A stretch of DNA of 64,000 nt from Natrinema mahii (lineage in GTDB: Archaea > Halobacteriota > Halobacteria > Halobacteriales > Natrialbaceae). The position numbers and the translations under genes were made by a program. Every line of letters begins with the position of its first letter. The stretch's first letter is position 1. The notes beneath the pieces were generated by a model. The model saw only the letters and a list, made by a program, of their open reading frames with translations, searched no databases and had not been told where the DNA came from. The DNA lies in NCBI GenBank assembly GCA_000690595.2, contig JHUT02000001.1, positions 124,001-188,000 of the forward strand. Reading direction: 5' to 3'. Of the stretch, positions 1 to 8,011 are shown piece after piece.

Positions 1-588
1 GCCGACACCGTCGAGTTCGAGAGCGAGGCCGTCGCCGGTGCCGAGCGGGTCTACACCGTCTCGCATCGCCGGCTCGGAGCCGTCGTGTCGGACATCGACA
101 CCACCGACCCCGAGGAGACCGACGCGGACGCACAGCGCCACGACGAGGTCCTCCGCGAGATCATGGACTACGACGGCGGCACGACCGTCGTCCCGATGCA
201 GTTCGGCATGGCCTTCGAGAGCGACCGGGCGCTGAAGAACGTCCTGCGCGGTGCGCGACCCGCGTTCCGGCGCGCGATGAGCGACATCGAGGGCATGGTC
301 GAACTCGGGCTCAAACTCGTCAGCGAGGACGGGGCCGAGGTCGACCGCGAGGCGATCGCGGCCGAGGTCGGCGAGCGCCTCGATTCCATCGCCGCACAGG
401 TCGTCGAGAACGACCTGTTCAGCGACCGGCTCGTCTGTAACCGCTCGTATCTCGTCGCCGAGGACGACCGGGCGGCGTTCGACGACGAGATCGCCCGCTT
501 CGAGGACGATCACGACGAGCTCATGGTCCGGTACACCGGGCCGTTCGCACCCTACAGCTTCGTCGACGTGAAGATCGGAGCCCAGTAA
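1..588 (+). CDS. gvpF: Gas vesicle protein GvpF, 5'-truncated by window edge
   Basis: The reading frame is open from base 1, so the start lies outside the window; 195 residues are visible. It belongs to the GvpF/GvpL family, accessory proteins that work with the GvpA shell protein early in gas-vesicle assembly. Family signs are the segment around VVPMQFGMAFESD (near codon 65) and the C-terminal YTGPFAPYSFVDV motif, the same place and pattern as in GvpL downstream ([14 protein letters not shown]). A GTG at 85 could be taken as a start, but coding sequence typical of the GvpF N-terminal half runs upstream of it. gvpG follows after two bases. Identity is supported by family motifs and by the conserved F-G-H-I-J-K-L-M order. 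Confidence 0.93.
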   Translation, partial: ADTVEFESEAVAGAERVYTVSHRRLGAVVSDIDTTDPEETDADAQRHDEVLREIMDYDGGTTVVPMQFGMAFESDRALKNVLRGARPAFRRAMSDIEGMVELGLKLVSEDGAEVDREAIAAEVGERLDSIAAQVVENDLFSDRLVCNRSYLVAEDDRAAFDDEIARFEDDHDELMVRYTGPFAPYSFVDVKIGAQ

Positions 589-590
589 CC

Positions 591-845
591 ATGTTCATCC
601 TCGACGACCTCCTGTTCCGGCCGTTCGTCGGCATCGTCAACGCCCTCCACTCGATCGCGCTCGACGAGCTGTACGACGTCGAGGCCCTCGAGGCCGAACG
701 CAAGGAGAACCAGCTGCTGTACGAACTCGGCGAGCGCGACGAGGACGAGTACCGGCGTCGCAAGGAGCGACTCGAGGCGGACCTCGAGGTCGCCCGCGAC
801 GTACACGAGCGGCTCTCGAGCGGCCGCGTAGAGGTGAAACGATAA
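591..845 (+). CDS. gvpG: Gas vesicle protein GvpG
   Basis: This is an 84-residue acidic, mostly helical protein of normal GvpG length. The N-terminus FILDDLLFRPFVGIV is the conserved GvpG signature, followed by a charged helix with many Glu/Arg heptads that probably forms a coiled coil. GvpG is an accessory protein needed for vesicle assembly and is thought to interact with GvpF and other minor Gvp proteins. The ATG at 591 follows the gvpF stop by two bases. Its TAA shares one base with the ATG of gvpH at 845, so translation is probably coupled. Confidence 0.92.
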   Translation: MFILDDLLFRPFVGIVNALHSIALDELYDVEALEAERKENQLLYELGERDEDEYRRRKERLEADLEVARDVHERLSSGRVEVKR

Positions 846-1459
846 TGACCGACAGCACCCCCGACGACCGCGACCGGGACGAATCGGCCGACGACCGCGA
901 CTACGAGAACGACTCCTGGCTCTCGAGTCTGCTGTCCGCGCTGGACGCCCTCGAGGGCGACGCGACGTCGACTGCGGGCCGTCGCCGGAGCGACCGGGCG
1001 GTCTTCGATTACGATATCTCGATCCGATCCGGCGACGATCTCGCCGGCGACACGTCGTCGGAACGGCGTTCGTTCGGCGGGTGGCCGGGCGAGGAGACGG
1101 CCGCCCGCAACCGATCGCGAAACCGTCGCGTTCGGTCCTCGGGCCCCTCGAGCGACCACCACGTCGCCACCCGGGAACGCGAGGACGAACTGTTCGTCAC
1201 GGCGGACGTCGCCGGGGCCGACCCGGCGGACGTCACCGTCGGGTTCGACGACTCGACGCTCGTCGTCGCCGTCGACGGGACCGAACTCGACCGGATCGAG
1301 GTGCCGTGGGCGGAGCGGACCGCCGAGGCAGAGCTGAAAAACGGCGTACTGACGGTTCACGTCCGGGAACGAACGGACGACGCTGCTAGCGACGGAACCG
1401 AGACTGCAGGCGACGAGACGGCCGCGGACGACGGGACGGACGGCGGGGGCGACACATGA
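845..1459 (+). CDS. gvpH: Gas vesicle protein GvpH (Hsp20-like)
   Basis: The protein has 204 residues. The N-terminal ~90 residues are acidic and low in complexity. An Hsp20/alpha-crystallin-like beta-sandwich follows at about residues 95-180 (EREDELFVTADVAGADPADV ... VDGTELDRIEVPW ... AELKNGVLTVHV), ending in an acidic Asp/Thr tail. GvpH is a chaperone-like accessory protein that binds other Gvp proteins during assembly. The ATG at 845 shares one base with the gvpG stop, and the gvpH stop overlaps the gvpI start as ATGA. Position and domain make the assignment secure; only the variable N-terminus is uncertain. Confidence 0.9.
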   Translation: MTDSTPDDRDRDESADDRDYENDSWLSSLLSALDALEGDATSTAGRRRSDRAVFDYDISIRSGDDLAGDTSSERRSFGGWPGEETAARNRSRNRRVRSSGPSSDHHVATREREDELFVTADVAGADPADVTVGFDDSTLVVAVDGTELDRIEVPWAERTAEAELKNGVLTVHVRERTDDAASDGTETAGDETAADDGTDGGGDT

Positions 1460-2415
1460 GTGACGCCGACGCCGGGTCCGAGAACGCCCTCGAAACGCTG
1501 CTCGAGGACGCGACCGAGAGCATCGGCCGACTCGAGGAGACTCTCGCGGACAGCAAGGCGATCGACGACCTCGACGACGACACCCTCGAGACGGTCGTGG
1601 GCGACCTCGATACCCTCGTCCGGGTCGCGGAGGAGACCGCCGAACTGCTCGAGGCGATGGATCTCAGCGAACTGCCGGAGACAGTTGATGGCGACGAACT
1701 CCTCGCGGCGATCGAACTGGGGGAGATCCCCGACGCGCTGACCGACGAGGAGACGGGCGCGACCGACCTCGTCGATTTCACGGCGCTGGTGGACGCGATC
1801 GACCTCCTGAACGCCTGGAACGCCGCGGACCTGACCGCCCTCTGGGAGAACAAGCGCGAACTCGACGACGCCGTCGGGGACCTCGAGGACGGCGACGACG
1901 CGGGGCTGCTCGAGGACGCGGTCTCGGACGTCGCGACCGGCGGAGACGACGAGGGCCTGCTCGACGACGGGGACGGCGTCCTCGACAGCGGCATGGACGC
2001 CGGCGCCGCGGCCAAACAGGCGCTCGGCGACATCGACGTCGCCGAGGACCCGGAGGCCTACCAGGTCGCCATCCAACAGCAGGCGATGCGGGGCATCGAC
2101 GCCTTTCGGGCCGCCCTGCTCGAGACCCACGAGAAGTTCGAGCGACTGTACGAGTGCAACCGCGAGAAGATGCGCCGGCAGGACAGGGGAACGAACTCGC
2201 GGAACCCGACGGCGTCCTCGACGATGCCCGTCGACCGGCGCGATCTCGGCAGCGGGGCCCGCTACGCGACGGTGCCACAGGACGTGAAGCTCTCGACGGC
2301 GCCCACCCGCAAGCGGATCTACGGCCGCCGGTTCGAACTCGAGCGCGAACGGCAGCGACAGAACGAATGGCGGGAGCGCCAGCGGCGAAACGAACGACAG
2401 GAGAGCCAGCGATGA
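1456..2415 (+). CDS. gvpI: GvpI-position protein, unusually long (acidic N-terminal region plus basic tail)
   Basis: This 319-residue protein sits between gvpH and gvpJ, where gvpI is found in haloarchaeal clusters. GvpI is usually a short basic accessory protein. Here residues ~1-215 are strongly acidic and helical (Asp/Glu/Leu-rich, two long amphipathic stretches), and only the last ~95 residues are basic, with the conserved-looking piece PVDRRDLGSGARYATVP followed by Arg/Gln/Glu repeats. The ATG at 1456 overlaps the gvpH stop (ATGA). The basic tail ends inside the first copy of a 23-bp tandem duplication. I infer a GvpI with a large extra acidic N-terminal domain; a gvpH/gvpI-neighbour fusion is an alternative. 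Confidence 0.6.
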   Translation: MSDADAGSENALETLLEDATESIGRLEETLADSKAIDDLDDDTLETVVGDLDTLVRVAEETAELLEAMDLSELPETVDGDELLAAIELGEIPDALTDEETGATDLVDFTALVDAIDLLNAWNAADLTALWENKRELDDAVGDLEDGDDAGLLEDAVSDVATGGDDEGLLDDGDGVLDSGMDAGAAAKQALGDIDVAEDPEAYQVAIQQQAMRGIDAFRAALLETHEKFERLYECNREKMRRQDRGTNSRNPTASSTMPVDRRDLGSGARYATVPQDVKLSTAPTRKRIYGRRFELERERQRQNEWRERQRRNERQESQR

Positions 2416-2440
2416 GCCGACAGGAGACCCAACGATGACC
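2395..2440 (+). repeat. 23-bp tandem duplication at the gvpI-gvpJ junction
   Basis: Bases 2395-2417 and 2418-2440 are direct tandem copies with 20 of 23 positions identical; each begins CGACAGGAGA and contains CGATGA. The duplication repeats the end of gvpI (RQESQR, then RQETQR in the micro-ORF) and creates two successive ATGA stop/start junctions, at 2412 and 2435. These open an 8-codon ORF (2412-2438) and then a 33-codon ORF (2435-2536) that runs into gvpJ in another frame. Neither resembles a known Gvp protein. Confidence 0.8.
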
Positions 2441-2512
2441 GATCCACCACTCCGACGACCGATCGACAGCGAGGTGCGTGCGACGACCGACTGCGCCGCG
2501 GTGACCCGTTTC

Positions 2513-2522
2513 GGAGGTGATC
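2513..2522 (+). promoter_or_regulatory. Strong ribosome-binding site of gvpJ
   Basis: GGAGGTGATC at 2513-2522 matches the complement of the 3' end of archaeal 16S rRNA along its whole length. It places the gvpJ start at GTG 2526 rather than at 2517, which falls within the site. Confidence 0.7.
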
Positions 2523-2525
2523 GCG

Positions 2526-3122
2526 GTGCCCGATGACTTCCAGCCCAGCCGCCAGAAGGCCGACCTGGCCGAGGTCGTCGAGATGCTGCTCGACAAGGGG
2601 ATCGTCATCAACGCCGACATCGCCGTCTCGATCGGCGACACCCAGCTACTCGGCGTACAGGTCCGGGCCGCAATCGCCTCCTTCGAGACCGCGGCGAAGT
2701 ACGGCCTCGAGTTCCCCGAGGGAACCGACATGCGCCGGGTCGCCGAAGCGGTCGACGATCCCGAGGTCGCGGAGATGGACCGCCCGAACCCGGTGATCGA
2801 TCCGACCCGCGGCGTCAACGTCACGGCCGAGGACGACACCGAGGCGGACGGTGAAGGGACCTCGAGCGGCGACGAGAGCGGCGAACCGACCGAGAGTGAA
2901 CTGGCCGTCGGCGACGAGGAACTGGTCAGCGAACGACTCGGTGCCAGACCCGACCCCGAGCGGCCGACCAGCGGCGGGTTCGACCTGGTAAGCGACGACG
3001 CGGACGACTCGAGCGATGCCGATTCGAGCGGCGACACCGACTCGAGCGACGAGGGCACCGAGGGCGATGCGGCCGCGCCCGAGACGGAGGGCGAACCCGA
3101 ATCGGGGGGTGACGACCCGTGA
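2526..3122 (+). CDS. gvpJ: Gas vesicle protein GvpJ
   Basis: GvpJ is a minor GvpA-like vesicle protein. Residues ~8-75 contain the GvpA-fold core, with [19 protein letters not shown] and [20 protein letters not shown], followed by a long acidic Ser/Asp/Glu tail as in other haloarchaeal GvpJ proteins. A GTG at 2517 is also in frame, but it lies inside a near-perfect Shine-Dalgarno stretch, GGAGGTGATC at 2513-2522. The GTG at 2526, 8 bases after GGAGG, is therefore the better start and gives 198 residues. The stop overlaps the GTG of gvpK (GTGA). This is the only junction in the cluster with a strong independent ribosome-binding site. Confidence 0.92.
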   Translation: MPDDFQPSRQKADLAEVVEMLLDKGIVINADIAVSIGDTQLLGVQVRAAIASFETAAKYGLEFPEGTDMRRVAEAVDDPEVAEMDRPNPVIDPTRGVNVTAEDDTEADGEGTSSGDESGEPTESELAVGDEELVSERLGARPDPERPTSGGFDLVSDDADDSSDADSSGDTDSSDEGTEGDAAAPETEGEPESGGDDP

Positions 3123-3463
3123 CGGCGATCGACGTCGGCGACGGCGAGGATGCCCGCGACGGGCTGATGACGCTTGTCATCGCCGTCGTCGAGATCCTGA
3201 TCGACGCCCTCGAGCGCGAGGCGGTCCGGCGCATGGAGTCGGGGACCCTCACTGACGAGGAGATCGAGCGGCTGGGCGGCCAACTCGCCAAGATCGAGGC
3301 CGAGATCGAGCGGCTCAAGAACGACGAGGGGATCGAGGACGGCGTCGACGACCTTCGAAGCGATCTGGACGGGCTGGTCAACGACGCGATCGAACAGCTC
3401 CGCGGCGAGCCGACGGCGACGACGAAACCCGGTCACTCCGTCTTCGGGGGTGAGTCCGAGTGA
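3119..3463 (+). CDS. gvpK: Gas vesicle protein GvpK
   Basis: The protein has 114 residues, normal for GvpK. The family core [38 protein letters not shown] is complete at about residues 16-53, followed by a helical segment and a short polar tail. GvpK is an accessory protein of vesicle assembly. The start is GTG at 3119, overlapping the gvpJ stop, and its own TGA overlaps the GTG of gvpL (GTGA at 3460), which indicates coupled translation. Confidence 0.93.
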   Translation: MTAIDVGDGEDARDGLMTLVIAVVEILIDALEREAVRRMESGTLTDEEIERLGGQLAKIEAEIERLKNDEGIEDGVDDLRSDLDGLVNDAIEQLRGEPTATTKPGHSVFGGESE

Positions 3464-4413
3464 GCGAACGCGACCTCGACGACCCTGCCGACCGACTCGA
3501 GACGATCGACGGGGCGGGGACAGCGGAGCCCGCCGACGTTCCCTCGATCGACGAGGGGCGGTACCTCTACTGTCTCGTTCGGGCCGACGGAGACGCCGCG
3601 CTCGAGACGACCGGCGTCGACGGCGAGCCAGTGTCGGTCGTCGTCGCGGACGGCATCGGCGCGGTCGTCCACGCCTGCGACGGAGTCTACGACTCGGGCG
3701 ATCTCGCCCAGATCAGGCGCTGGCTCGTCCGCCACCAGACGGTCGTCGACGAGGCGGGCCAGGCCTTCGGCACGCCGATCCCCTTCCAGTTCGATACGAT
3801 CCTCCGGGGCGACGACGACGGCCTGCGCGAGTGGCTCCGCGAGGAGCGGGGGGTCTTAGAGCAAGCCCTCGACGGCCTCGCCGGCCACTGGGAGTACCGC
3901 GTCGAAGTCGTCGAGATCGATCCCGTCGACGACGCGGCGCTGATCGAACGCGACGACCGGCTGCGCGACCTCGACGAGCGGATCGCCGGCGCCGAGGAGG
4001 GAACCGCCTTCCTGCTCGAGAAGCAGTTCGACCAGCGGCTGACCGAACTCCGGGCGGCCCGCCGGGAGTCGGTGACCGCCGATCTGCAAGAGCGACTGGC
4101 CGCGGAAGCCAGAGAGGTCCACGCCCTCGAGCGGTCGCCAAGCGCGCAACTGTCGGACGACGTGGCCGGGAGCGGGTCGGGATCGCCCGCGGGGGCGAGC
4201 GGCGATGCAGACGACGGCGAGACGCTCGCCCGGCTCACCCTGTTGGCCCACGAGGACGACGAGGGCGCGATCGGCGCGATCCTCGACGACGTGGCCGCGA
4301 CCGACGGCCTCGAAGTCAGGTTCACGGGGCCGTGGCCGCCGTACACGTTCGCGCCCGAGTTGGGGAGCGACGGCGACGGAACCGACGGCGAACGCGCGAA
4401 TCCGAACCCATGA
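3460..4413 (+). CDS. gvpL: Gas vesicle protein GvpL
   Basis: The protein has 317 residues and belongs to the GvpL/GvpF family. It has the N-terminal YLYCLVRAD strand, the central [20 protein letters not shown] segment, a long coiled-coil middle (about residues 160-225), a Gly/Ser-rich linker, and the C-terminal [14 protein letters not shown] motif. GvpL is thought to nucleate or organise the accessory-protein complex during vesicle formation. The GTG start overlaps gvpK and the stop overlaps the gvpM ATG. It is a distant paralog of GvpF at the window start. Confidence 0.92.
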   Translation: MSERDLDDPADRLETIDGAGTAEPADVPSIDEGRYLYCLVRADGDAALETTGVDGEPVSVVVADGIGAVVHACDGVYDSGDLAQIRRWLVRHQTVVDEAGQAFGTPIPFQFDTILRGDDDGLREWLREERGVLEQALDGLAGHWEYRVEVVEIDPVDDAALIERDDRLRDLDERIAGAEEGTAFLLEKQFDQRLTELRAARRESVTADLQERLAAEAREVHALERSPSAQLSDDVAGSGSGSPAGASGDADDGETLARLTLLAHEDDEGAIGAILDDVAATDGLEVRFTGPWPPYTFAPELGSDGDGTDGERANPNP

Positions 4414-4790
4414 GACCGCGAAAGGACGACGAGAGCCTCGTCGACGTCCTCGACGTCCTGCTCCGGGACGGGGCGATTCTCCGCGCGGACGTGATCGTCT
4501 CGATCGCGGAGATCCCGCTGGTGGGTATCAAACTCACCGCGGCGATCGCCGGCATGGAGACGATGAACGAGTACGGACTCTTCGAGGACTGGGATGCCCA
4601 CCGGCGGATGGCGGCCGCCGGCCGCCGCACCGACTCTGACGGCCCGCCCGCGAACGCGGCCGGCGACGGCGCGGGGACGGGGCTCGAGACCGACGGTTCG
4701 GACGCGGCACTCGAGGGACTCGACGAACTCGGAATCGGCAGGTCACGCGTCGGCGTCGACGACGCGCAGGAGTCGGAGCAAAGAGACTGA
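4410..4790 (+). CDS. gvpM: Gas vesicle protein GvpM
   Basis: The 126-residue GvpM is a GvpA/GvpJ-like minor vesicle protein. Residues ~9-55 hold the GvpA-type core (LVDVLDVLLRDGAILRADV, then IAEIPLVGIKLTAAIAGME), and the rest is an acidic, Gly/Ala-rich tail. The ATG at 4410 overlaps the gvpL stop (ATGA). It is the last gene of the cluster here; the next gene is on the other strand. The GvpA core is shared with GvpJ, and position plus the NEYGLFEDWD segment favour GvpM. Confidence 0.9.
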   Translation: MRPRKDDESLVDVLDVLLRDGAILRADVIVSIAEIPLVGIKLTAAIAGMETMNEYGLFEDWDAHRRMAAAGRRTDSDGPPANAAGDGAGTGLETDGSDAALEGLDELGIGRSRVGVDDAQESEQRD

Positions 4791-4867
4791 GGGCGGATCG
4801 AAGCGTGGACTGCACTCTCGATCGGCGATCGGGTCGCGGTCGGACGCCCCCGAACGGGGGCGATCGG

Positions 4868-5083
4868 TCAGGCGTACTTCGGGCGCTCGGTCGTGTGTTC
4901 GACCTCGCCGGTGACGGTCTCCTCGTCGCTGTCCTCGTCGTAGACGTACTTCCCGGTCGCGCCACAGAGCGTACACTCGTAGGTCTCGGAGATCTCGTTG
5001 ATCATCTCGCCGTCCTCGAAGTAGACGCGGCTCTGGGTGATCTGCAGGAACTGGGCGGTCTCGCAGTTAGTGCAGGTGATCAT
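4868..5083 (-). CDS. Small haloarchaeal zinc-ribbon protein
   Basis: This 71-residue protein has two Cys pairs, CTNC near the N-terminus and CTLC near residue 37, with a beta-rich stretch between them and an acidic C-terminus. The spacing fits a zinc ribbon. No catalytic motif is visible. It is convergent with the gas-vesicle operon and probably transcribed on its own. Small CxxC proteins of this kind are common in haloarchaea and mostly uncharacterised; I give no function. Confidence 0.75.
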   Translation of the reverse strand: MITCTNCETAQFLQITQSRVYFEDGEMINEISETYECTLCGATGKYVYDEDSDEETVTGEVEHTTERPKYA

Positions 5084-5481
5084 ACCCGTTCGGTAGCCAC
5101 GACCGGTTGTAGTTATCCGGCTTGTAACCGAAAGCGACGGGTAGCTATCGCCCTCTTACCCGGGCCGCGGCCGCTCGAGGGCTATCGCGGCGACGCCGGC
5201 GGTACGCTCGCCCCCGTCCGGCCGAGTAACCACCGCGTAACCGCCGGACGGCAACGGGAACGCGGACCGATGATTCCGTGGCCGTTCGGCGGACGAAAAC
5301 TCGCCTTTCCCGACGAAACATCGTGATTACCGGGCACCGATTCGGCGGCCCCCGGCCGGCGTCGAACCGGACTCGAGGCGTGGCCACGACCCGGGACCAC
5401 ATACGGTCTGCTGTACGTCATTTCCGGTGCGACGGTAGGCTGTGTCGCGGCCGCACCGATACGTCGGTACGGCAAACCATA
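5084..5481. other. Intergenic region, no gene recognised
   Basis: About 400 bases between two minus-strand genes. Open frames here are long only because of GC bias and look like shadows. The part next to 5083 is less GC-rich and presumably holds the promoter of the zinc-ribbon gene. I see no convincing RNA or repeat. Confidence 0.5.
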
Positions 5482-6498
5482 TTAGTCGTCGACGGGGACC
5501 CGCTCCCCGGTCCGCGCCGCCTCGTAGGCCGCTTCGGTCAGCGCCGTCACCCGAAGGGCGTCCCGGACCGTCGCCGGCGGCTCGGTCCCCTCGCGGACGC
5601 TCTCGAGGAAGGCGTCGGCCCGGGACCGCTCGCCTCGGGGGTCGACGTAGGGAGTATACTCGCCGGCGTCGGCGTCGATCTCGCGGACCTCTCGGGGGCC
5701 CCACTGGGTCCCCTCGAGGTAGACGGCGCCCGCGTCGTCCCACAGATGGACGTGTTCCCGGACCGACGGCGCGTCGCCGTGGAACGAGAACGTCCCGGTC
5801 GCGCCGTTCTCGAACGCGACGTCGAGGTGGGCGCGGCGGTCGACCCGCTGTGTGTCGTCATGGAAATCCATGCTGGCGGCGACCGAGGCGGGCTCGAGCC
5901 CGGCCGTCCAGCAGACGCCGTCGAGGACGTGACTCCCGGTGTCGTAGAGGAAGCCGCCGCCCGACAGTTCCGGCTCGAGCCGCCAGGTGCCGCGGGCGTC
6001 GTCGATCCAGTCCTGCGTGATCGAGGCGGTCACCCACTCGGGCTCGCGGTCGCTTTCGAGAAACCGCTCGCGAGCCCGTCGAAACGCCGTCTGGAGGTGT
6101 CGCTGGTAGCCGACCATCACGGTCCGGTCGCTCCCCTCGACGCGGTCGGCGAGGTCCCGGGCCCGCTCGAGGTCGGTCGTGAGCGGCTTGTCGCAGTAGA
6201 CGTGACAGCCCCGCTCGAGGGCGGCGACGACCTGTCCGTAGTGAAGGGTGTGTGGCGTCCCCACGAGGACCGCATCGAGGGCCGCCTCGGCGAGCATGGT
6301 CTCGTACTCGGCGAACCGGCGGTCCGAGGACACCCCGAACCGGTCGCCGACCGTTTCGCGGACCGACGGCTCGAGGTCACAGATCGCGCCGACGGTCGCG
6401 TCCGCGTGGCGGTGGAACTGTCCGCCGACGGTCCTGCCGATGTAGCCCAGTCCGACGATGCCGATCCGGACCGGTCCGGCGTCGATGGCGTCGCTCAT
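5482..6498 (-). CDS. Gfo/Idh/MocA family NAD(P)-dependent oxidoreductase
   Basis: The protein has 338 residues counted from the ATG at 6498 (MSDAIDAGPVRIGIVGLG). The Rossmann dinucleotide-binding motif GLGYIG lies near residue 15. CDKPLTTD near residue 95 is the family's conserved (E/D)KP motif, whose Lys is catalytic. The C-terminal half is the expected beta-sheet substrate domain (GGGFLYDTGSHVLD). Family members oxidise or reduce sugars, inositols and related compounds. The substrate cannot be told, but the nearby alcohol dehydrogenase suggests carbohydrate or polyol metabolism. The frame stays open upstream to about 6882, but that stretch has no coding character. Confidence 0.88.
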   Translation of the reverse strand: MSDAIDAGPVRIGIVGLGYIGRTVGGQFHRHADATVGAICDLEPSVRETVGDRFGVSSDRRFAEYETMLAEAALDAVLVGTPHTLHYGQVVAALERGCHVYCDKPLTTDLERARDLADRVEGSDRTVMVGYQRHLQTAFRRARERFLESDREPEWVTASITQDWIDDARGTWRLEPELSGGGFLYDTGSHVLDGVCWTAGLEPASVAASMDFHDDTQRVDRRAHLDVAFENGATGTFSFHGDAPSVREHVHLWDDAGAVYLEGTQWGPREVREIDADAGEYTPYVDPRGERSRADAFLESVREGTEPPATVRDALRVTALTEAAYEAARTGERVPVDD

Positions 6499-6890
6499 GG
6501 GGCCCACCACGGCGTCCAGTGCCATCCCTTTGGAACCGTCGCAAGCAAGCCCGGGACCGACCGTGCGGAGAACCATCAGTCCGTAGTAGCCAGCTACGCC
6601 GGCGTTAGACGCCGCCTGCGTTCGCTCCGAGGGGGCTACCGCCGCCCAAGTGACTGCATAACAATGGCCACCGCCTGCATTGTCCGGCCTGCGGGGAGGA
6701 AAGGCCCCGCCGGGTACGCGTTCGGCCAACGGCGACGCGCTCATCAGCCGATTGCGTGCGTTCGTGCCCGGATCGCTCGGATGTGGACTCGCCCCGCTTC
6801 GAGTACGCTCATGTCTCTCACGCCCAGGGCGGTTCCCGCCCCGCCCGGGGTTTCCGCCGCTCGAGCTGCCAGCGGCGGCCAAATCGCCGC
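6499..6890. other. Intergenic region, no gene recognised
   Basis: About 390 GC-rich bases between the oxidoreductase and the alcohol dehydrogenase. It contains short GC hairpins, such as GGAAAGGCCCCGCCGGG near 6700. Neither strand gives a convincing protein or a known riboswitch core. Confidence 0.4.
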
Positions 6891-7952
6891 TTAGAACTCC
6901 GTGACGACCGGGATGCCGACCGTCTCGTAGTCGTCCATCGAGGCCAGCGTCTCCGGCAGCTCGTCGAGCGAGAGTCGCTCGCCGATGATCTTGCTCGGCT
7001 CGAGGGTGCCCTGTGCGATCAGCTTGAACAGTTCCTCGTAGCGGACCAGCGGCATCCCGAAGGAGCCGTGGAAGTCGATCTCCTGCATCGTCATGACGTC
7101 GACGGGGAGTTCGATCTGGCCCTCCTCCTCGCCGGTCGTCAGCCCGACCTGCACGTGGCTGCCTCGCGTGCCGAGGCTGTTGACCGAGTTCTTGCAGGTC
7201 TCGGCGACGCCCAGCGCGTCGATGGAGACGTCGGCACCGCCGTCGGTGATCTCCTGGACCGCCTGGGCCGAACTGTCGACGTCGGTCACGTTGACCGTCT
7301 CGCGGGCACCGAGTTCCTCGGCGCGCTCGAGTTTGTCGTCGACGAGGTCGATCGCGATCGGGTGGGCCCCCAGCGCGTTCGCGATGTGGATCGCCGAGAG
7401 GCCGACGCCGCCACAGCCGTGGACGGCGACCCAGTCGCCGGGCCGGAGGTCGGCACGGTCGGCCAGCGCGTGGTAGGCCGTCATGAACCGACAGCCCAGG
7501 CCGGCCATCTCGTCGTACTCGACGTCGTCGGGGAGTTCGACGCAGTTGAAGTCGGCTTCCCGGACGGCGAACGCCTCCGCGAACGCACCCTGGGAGTACT
7601 CCGACAGCCCCAGCGGAAGCACGGTTTCGCAGTTGTTGGCCCGCCCCTCCCGACAGTGCGGACAGGTGCCGTCCCCGAGGTGGAACGGAACCGCGACGCG
7701 GTCGCCCTCCTCGAGGGTCTCGACCTCGGAGCCGACCTCGGAGACGACACCGGCGGGCTCGTGACCGAGGATCTGGCCCTCTGGGACGCCGGCCCCGACC
7801 CAGTTCCAGTCGCCCTGCCAGGCGTGCCAGTCGCTACGACAGACCCCACACGCCTCGGTCTCGACGATGACTTGGTCCGGCGCGGGCTCAGGATAGTCGA
7901 CGTCTTTGACCGCGAGCGGTTCCCCATGTTCTTCGAGTACGGCTGCTCGCAT
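6891..7952 (-). CDS. Zinc-dependent medium-chain alcohol dehydrogenase
   Basis: This 353-residue MDR-superfamily dehydrogenase interconverts an alcohol and an aldehyde or ketone with NAD(P). Catalytic-zinc residues are Cys38 (GVCRSD) and His64-Glu65 (GHE). The Rossmann motif is GCGGVGLSA near residue 173. The structural-zinc lobe at about 92-107 reads D-x2-C-x2-C-x7-C (GDGTCPHCREGRANNC), so the first of the usual four Cys is Asp. The start is the ATG at 7952. A TATA-like CTTTTGTAC about 25 bp upstream suggests a leaderless transcript, and two TGAC-N6-GTCA palindromes flank it. Substrate is unknown. Confidence 0.9.
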   Translation of the reverse strand: MRAAVLEEHGEPLAVKDVDYPEPAPDQVIVETEACGVCRSDWHAWQGDWNWVGAGVPEGQILGHEPAGVVSEVGSEVETLEEGDRVAVPFHLGDGTCPHCREGRANNCETVLPLGLSEYSQGAFAEAFAVREADFNCVELPDDVEYDEMAGLGCRFMTAYHALADRADLRPGDWVAVHGCGGVGLSAIHIANALGAHPIAIDLVDDKLERAEELGARETVNVTDVDSSAQAVQEITDGGADVSIDALGVAETCKNSVNSLGTRGSHVQVGLTTGEEEGQIELPVDVMTMQEIDFHGSFGMPLVRYEELFKLIAQGTLEPSKIIGERLSLDELPETLASMDDYETVGIPVVTEF

Positions 7953-7955
7953 ATC

Positions 7956-7971
7956 CTGACTGTTCGGTCAG
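7956..7971. promoter_or_regulatory. Palindromic operator candidate 1 of the alcohol dehydrogenase gene
   Basis: CTGAC-TGTTCG-GTCAG is a perfect 5-bp inverted repeat. It lies between the TATA-like box (about 7973-7981) and the start codon at 7952, where a bound repressor would block RNA polymerase. It shares the TGAC-N6-GTCA form with a second site 40 bp upstream. Confidence 0.5.
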
Positions 7972-7995
7972 CGAGTACAAAAGTGTGTGCGGTAC

Positions 7996-8011
7996 GTGAC
8001 CGATATGTCAC
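7996..8011. promoter_or_regulatory. Palindromic operator candidate 2 of the alcohol dehydrogenase gene
   Basis: GTGAC-CGATAT-GTCAC is a perfect 5-bp inverted repeat centred 40 bp (about four helical turns) from candidate 1 and of the same TGAC-N6-GTCA form. The size and symmetry suit a dimeric TetR- or MarR-like regulator; none is encoded next door. Confidence 0.45.

Noticed and set aside
2435-2536. 33-codon ORF between gvpI and gvpJ
   Set aside because: Arises from the tandem duplication, overlaps gvpJ in another frame and resembles no Gvp protein.
5482-6882. Longer 466-codon version of the Gfo/Idh/MocA gene
   Set aside because: The first ~128 codons are Pro/Arg/Gly noise upstream of a standard family start at 6498.
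6499-6890. Possible riboswitch or transposon end in the GC-rich gap
   Set aside because: Hairpins are present, but no conserved riboswitch core or TnpB/IS200-like sequence could be identified.
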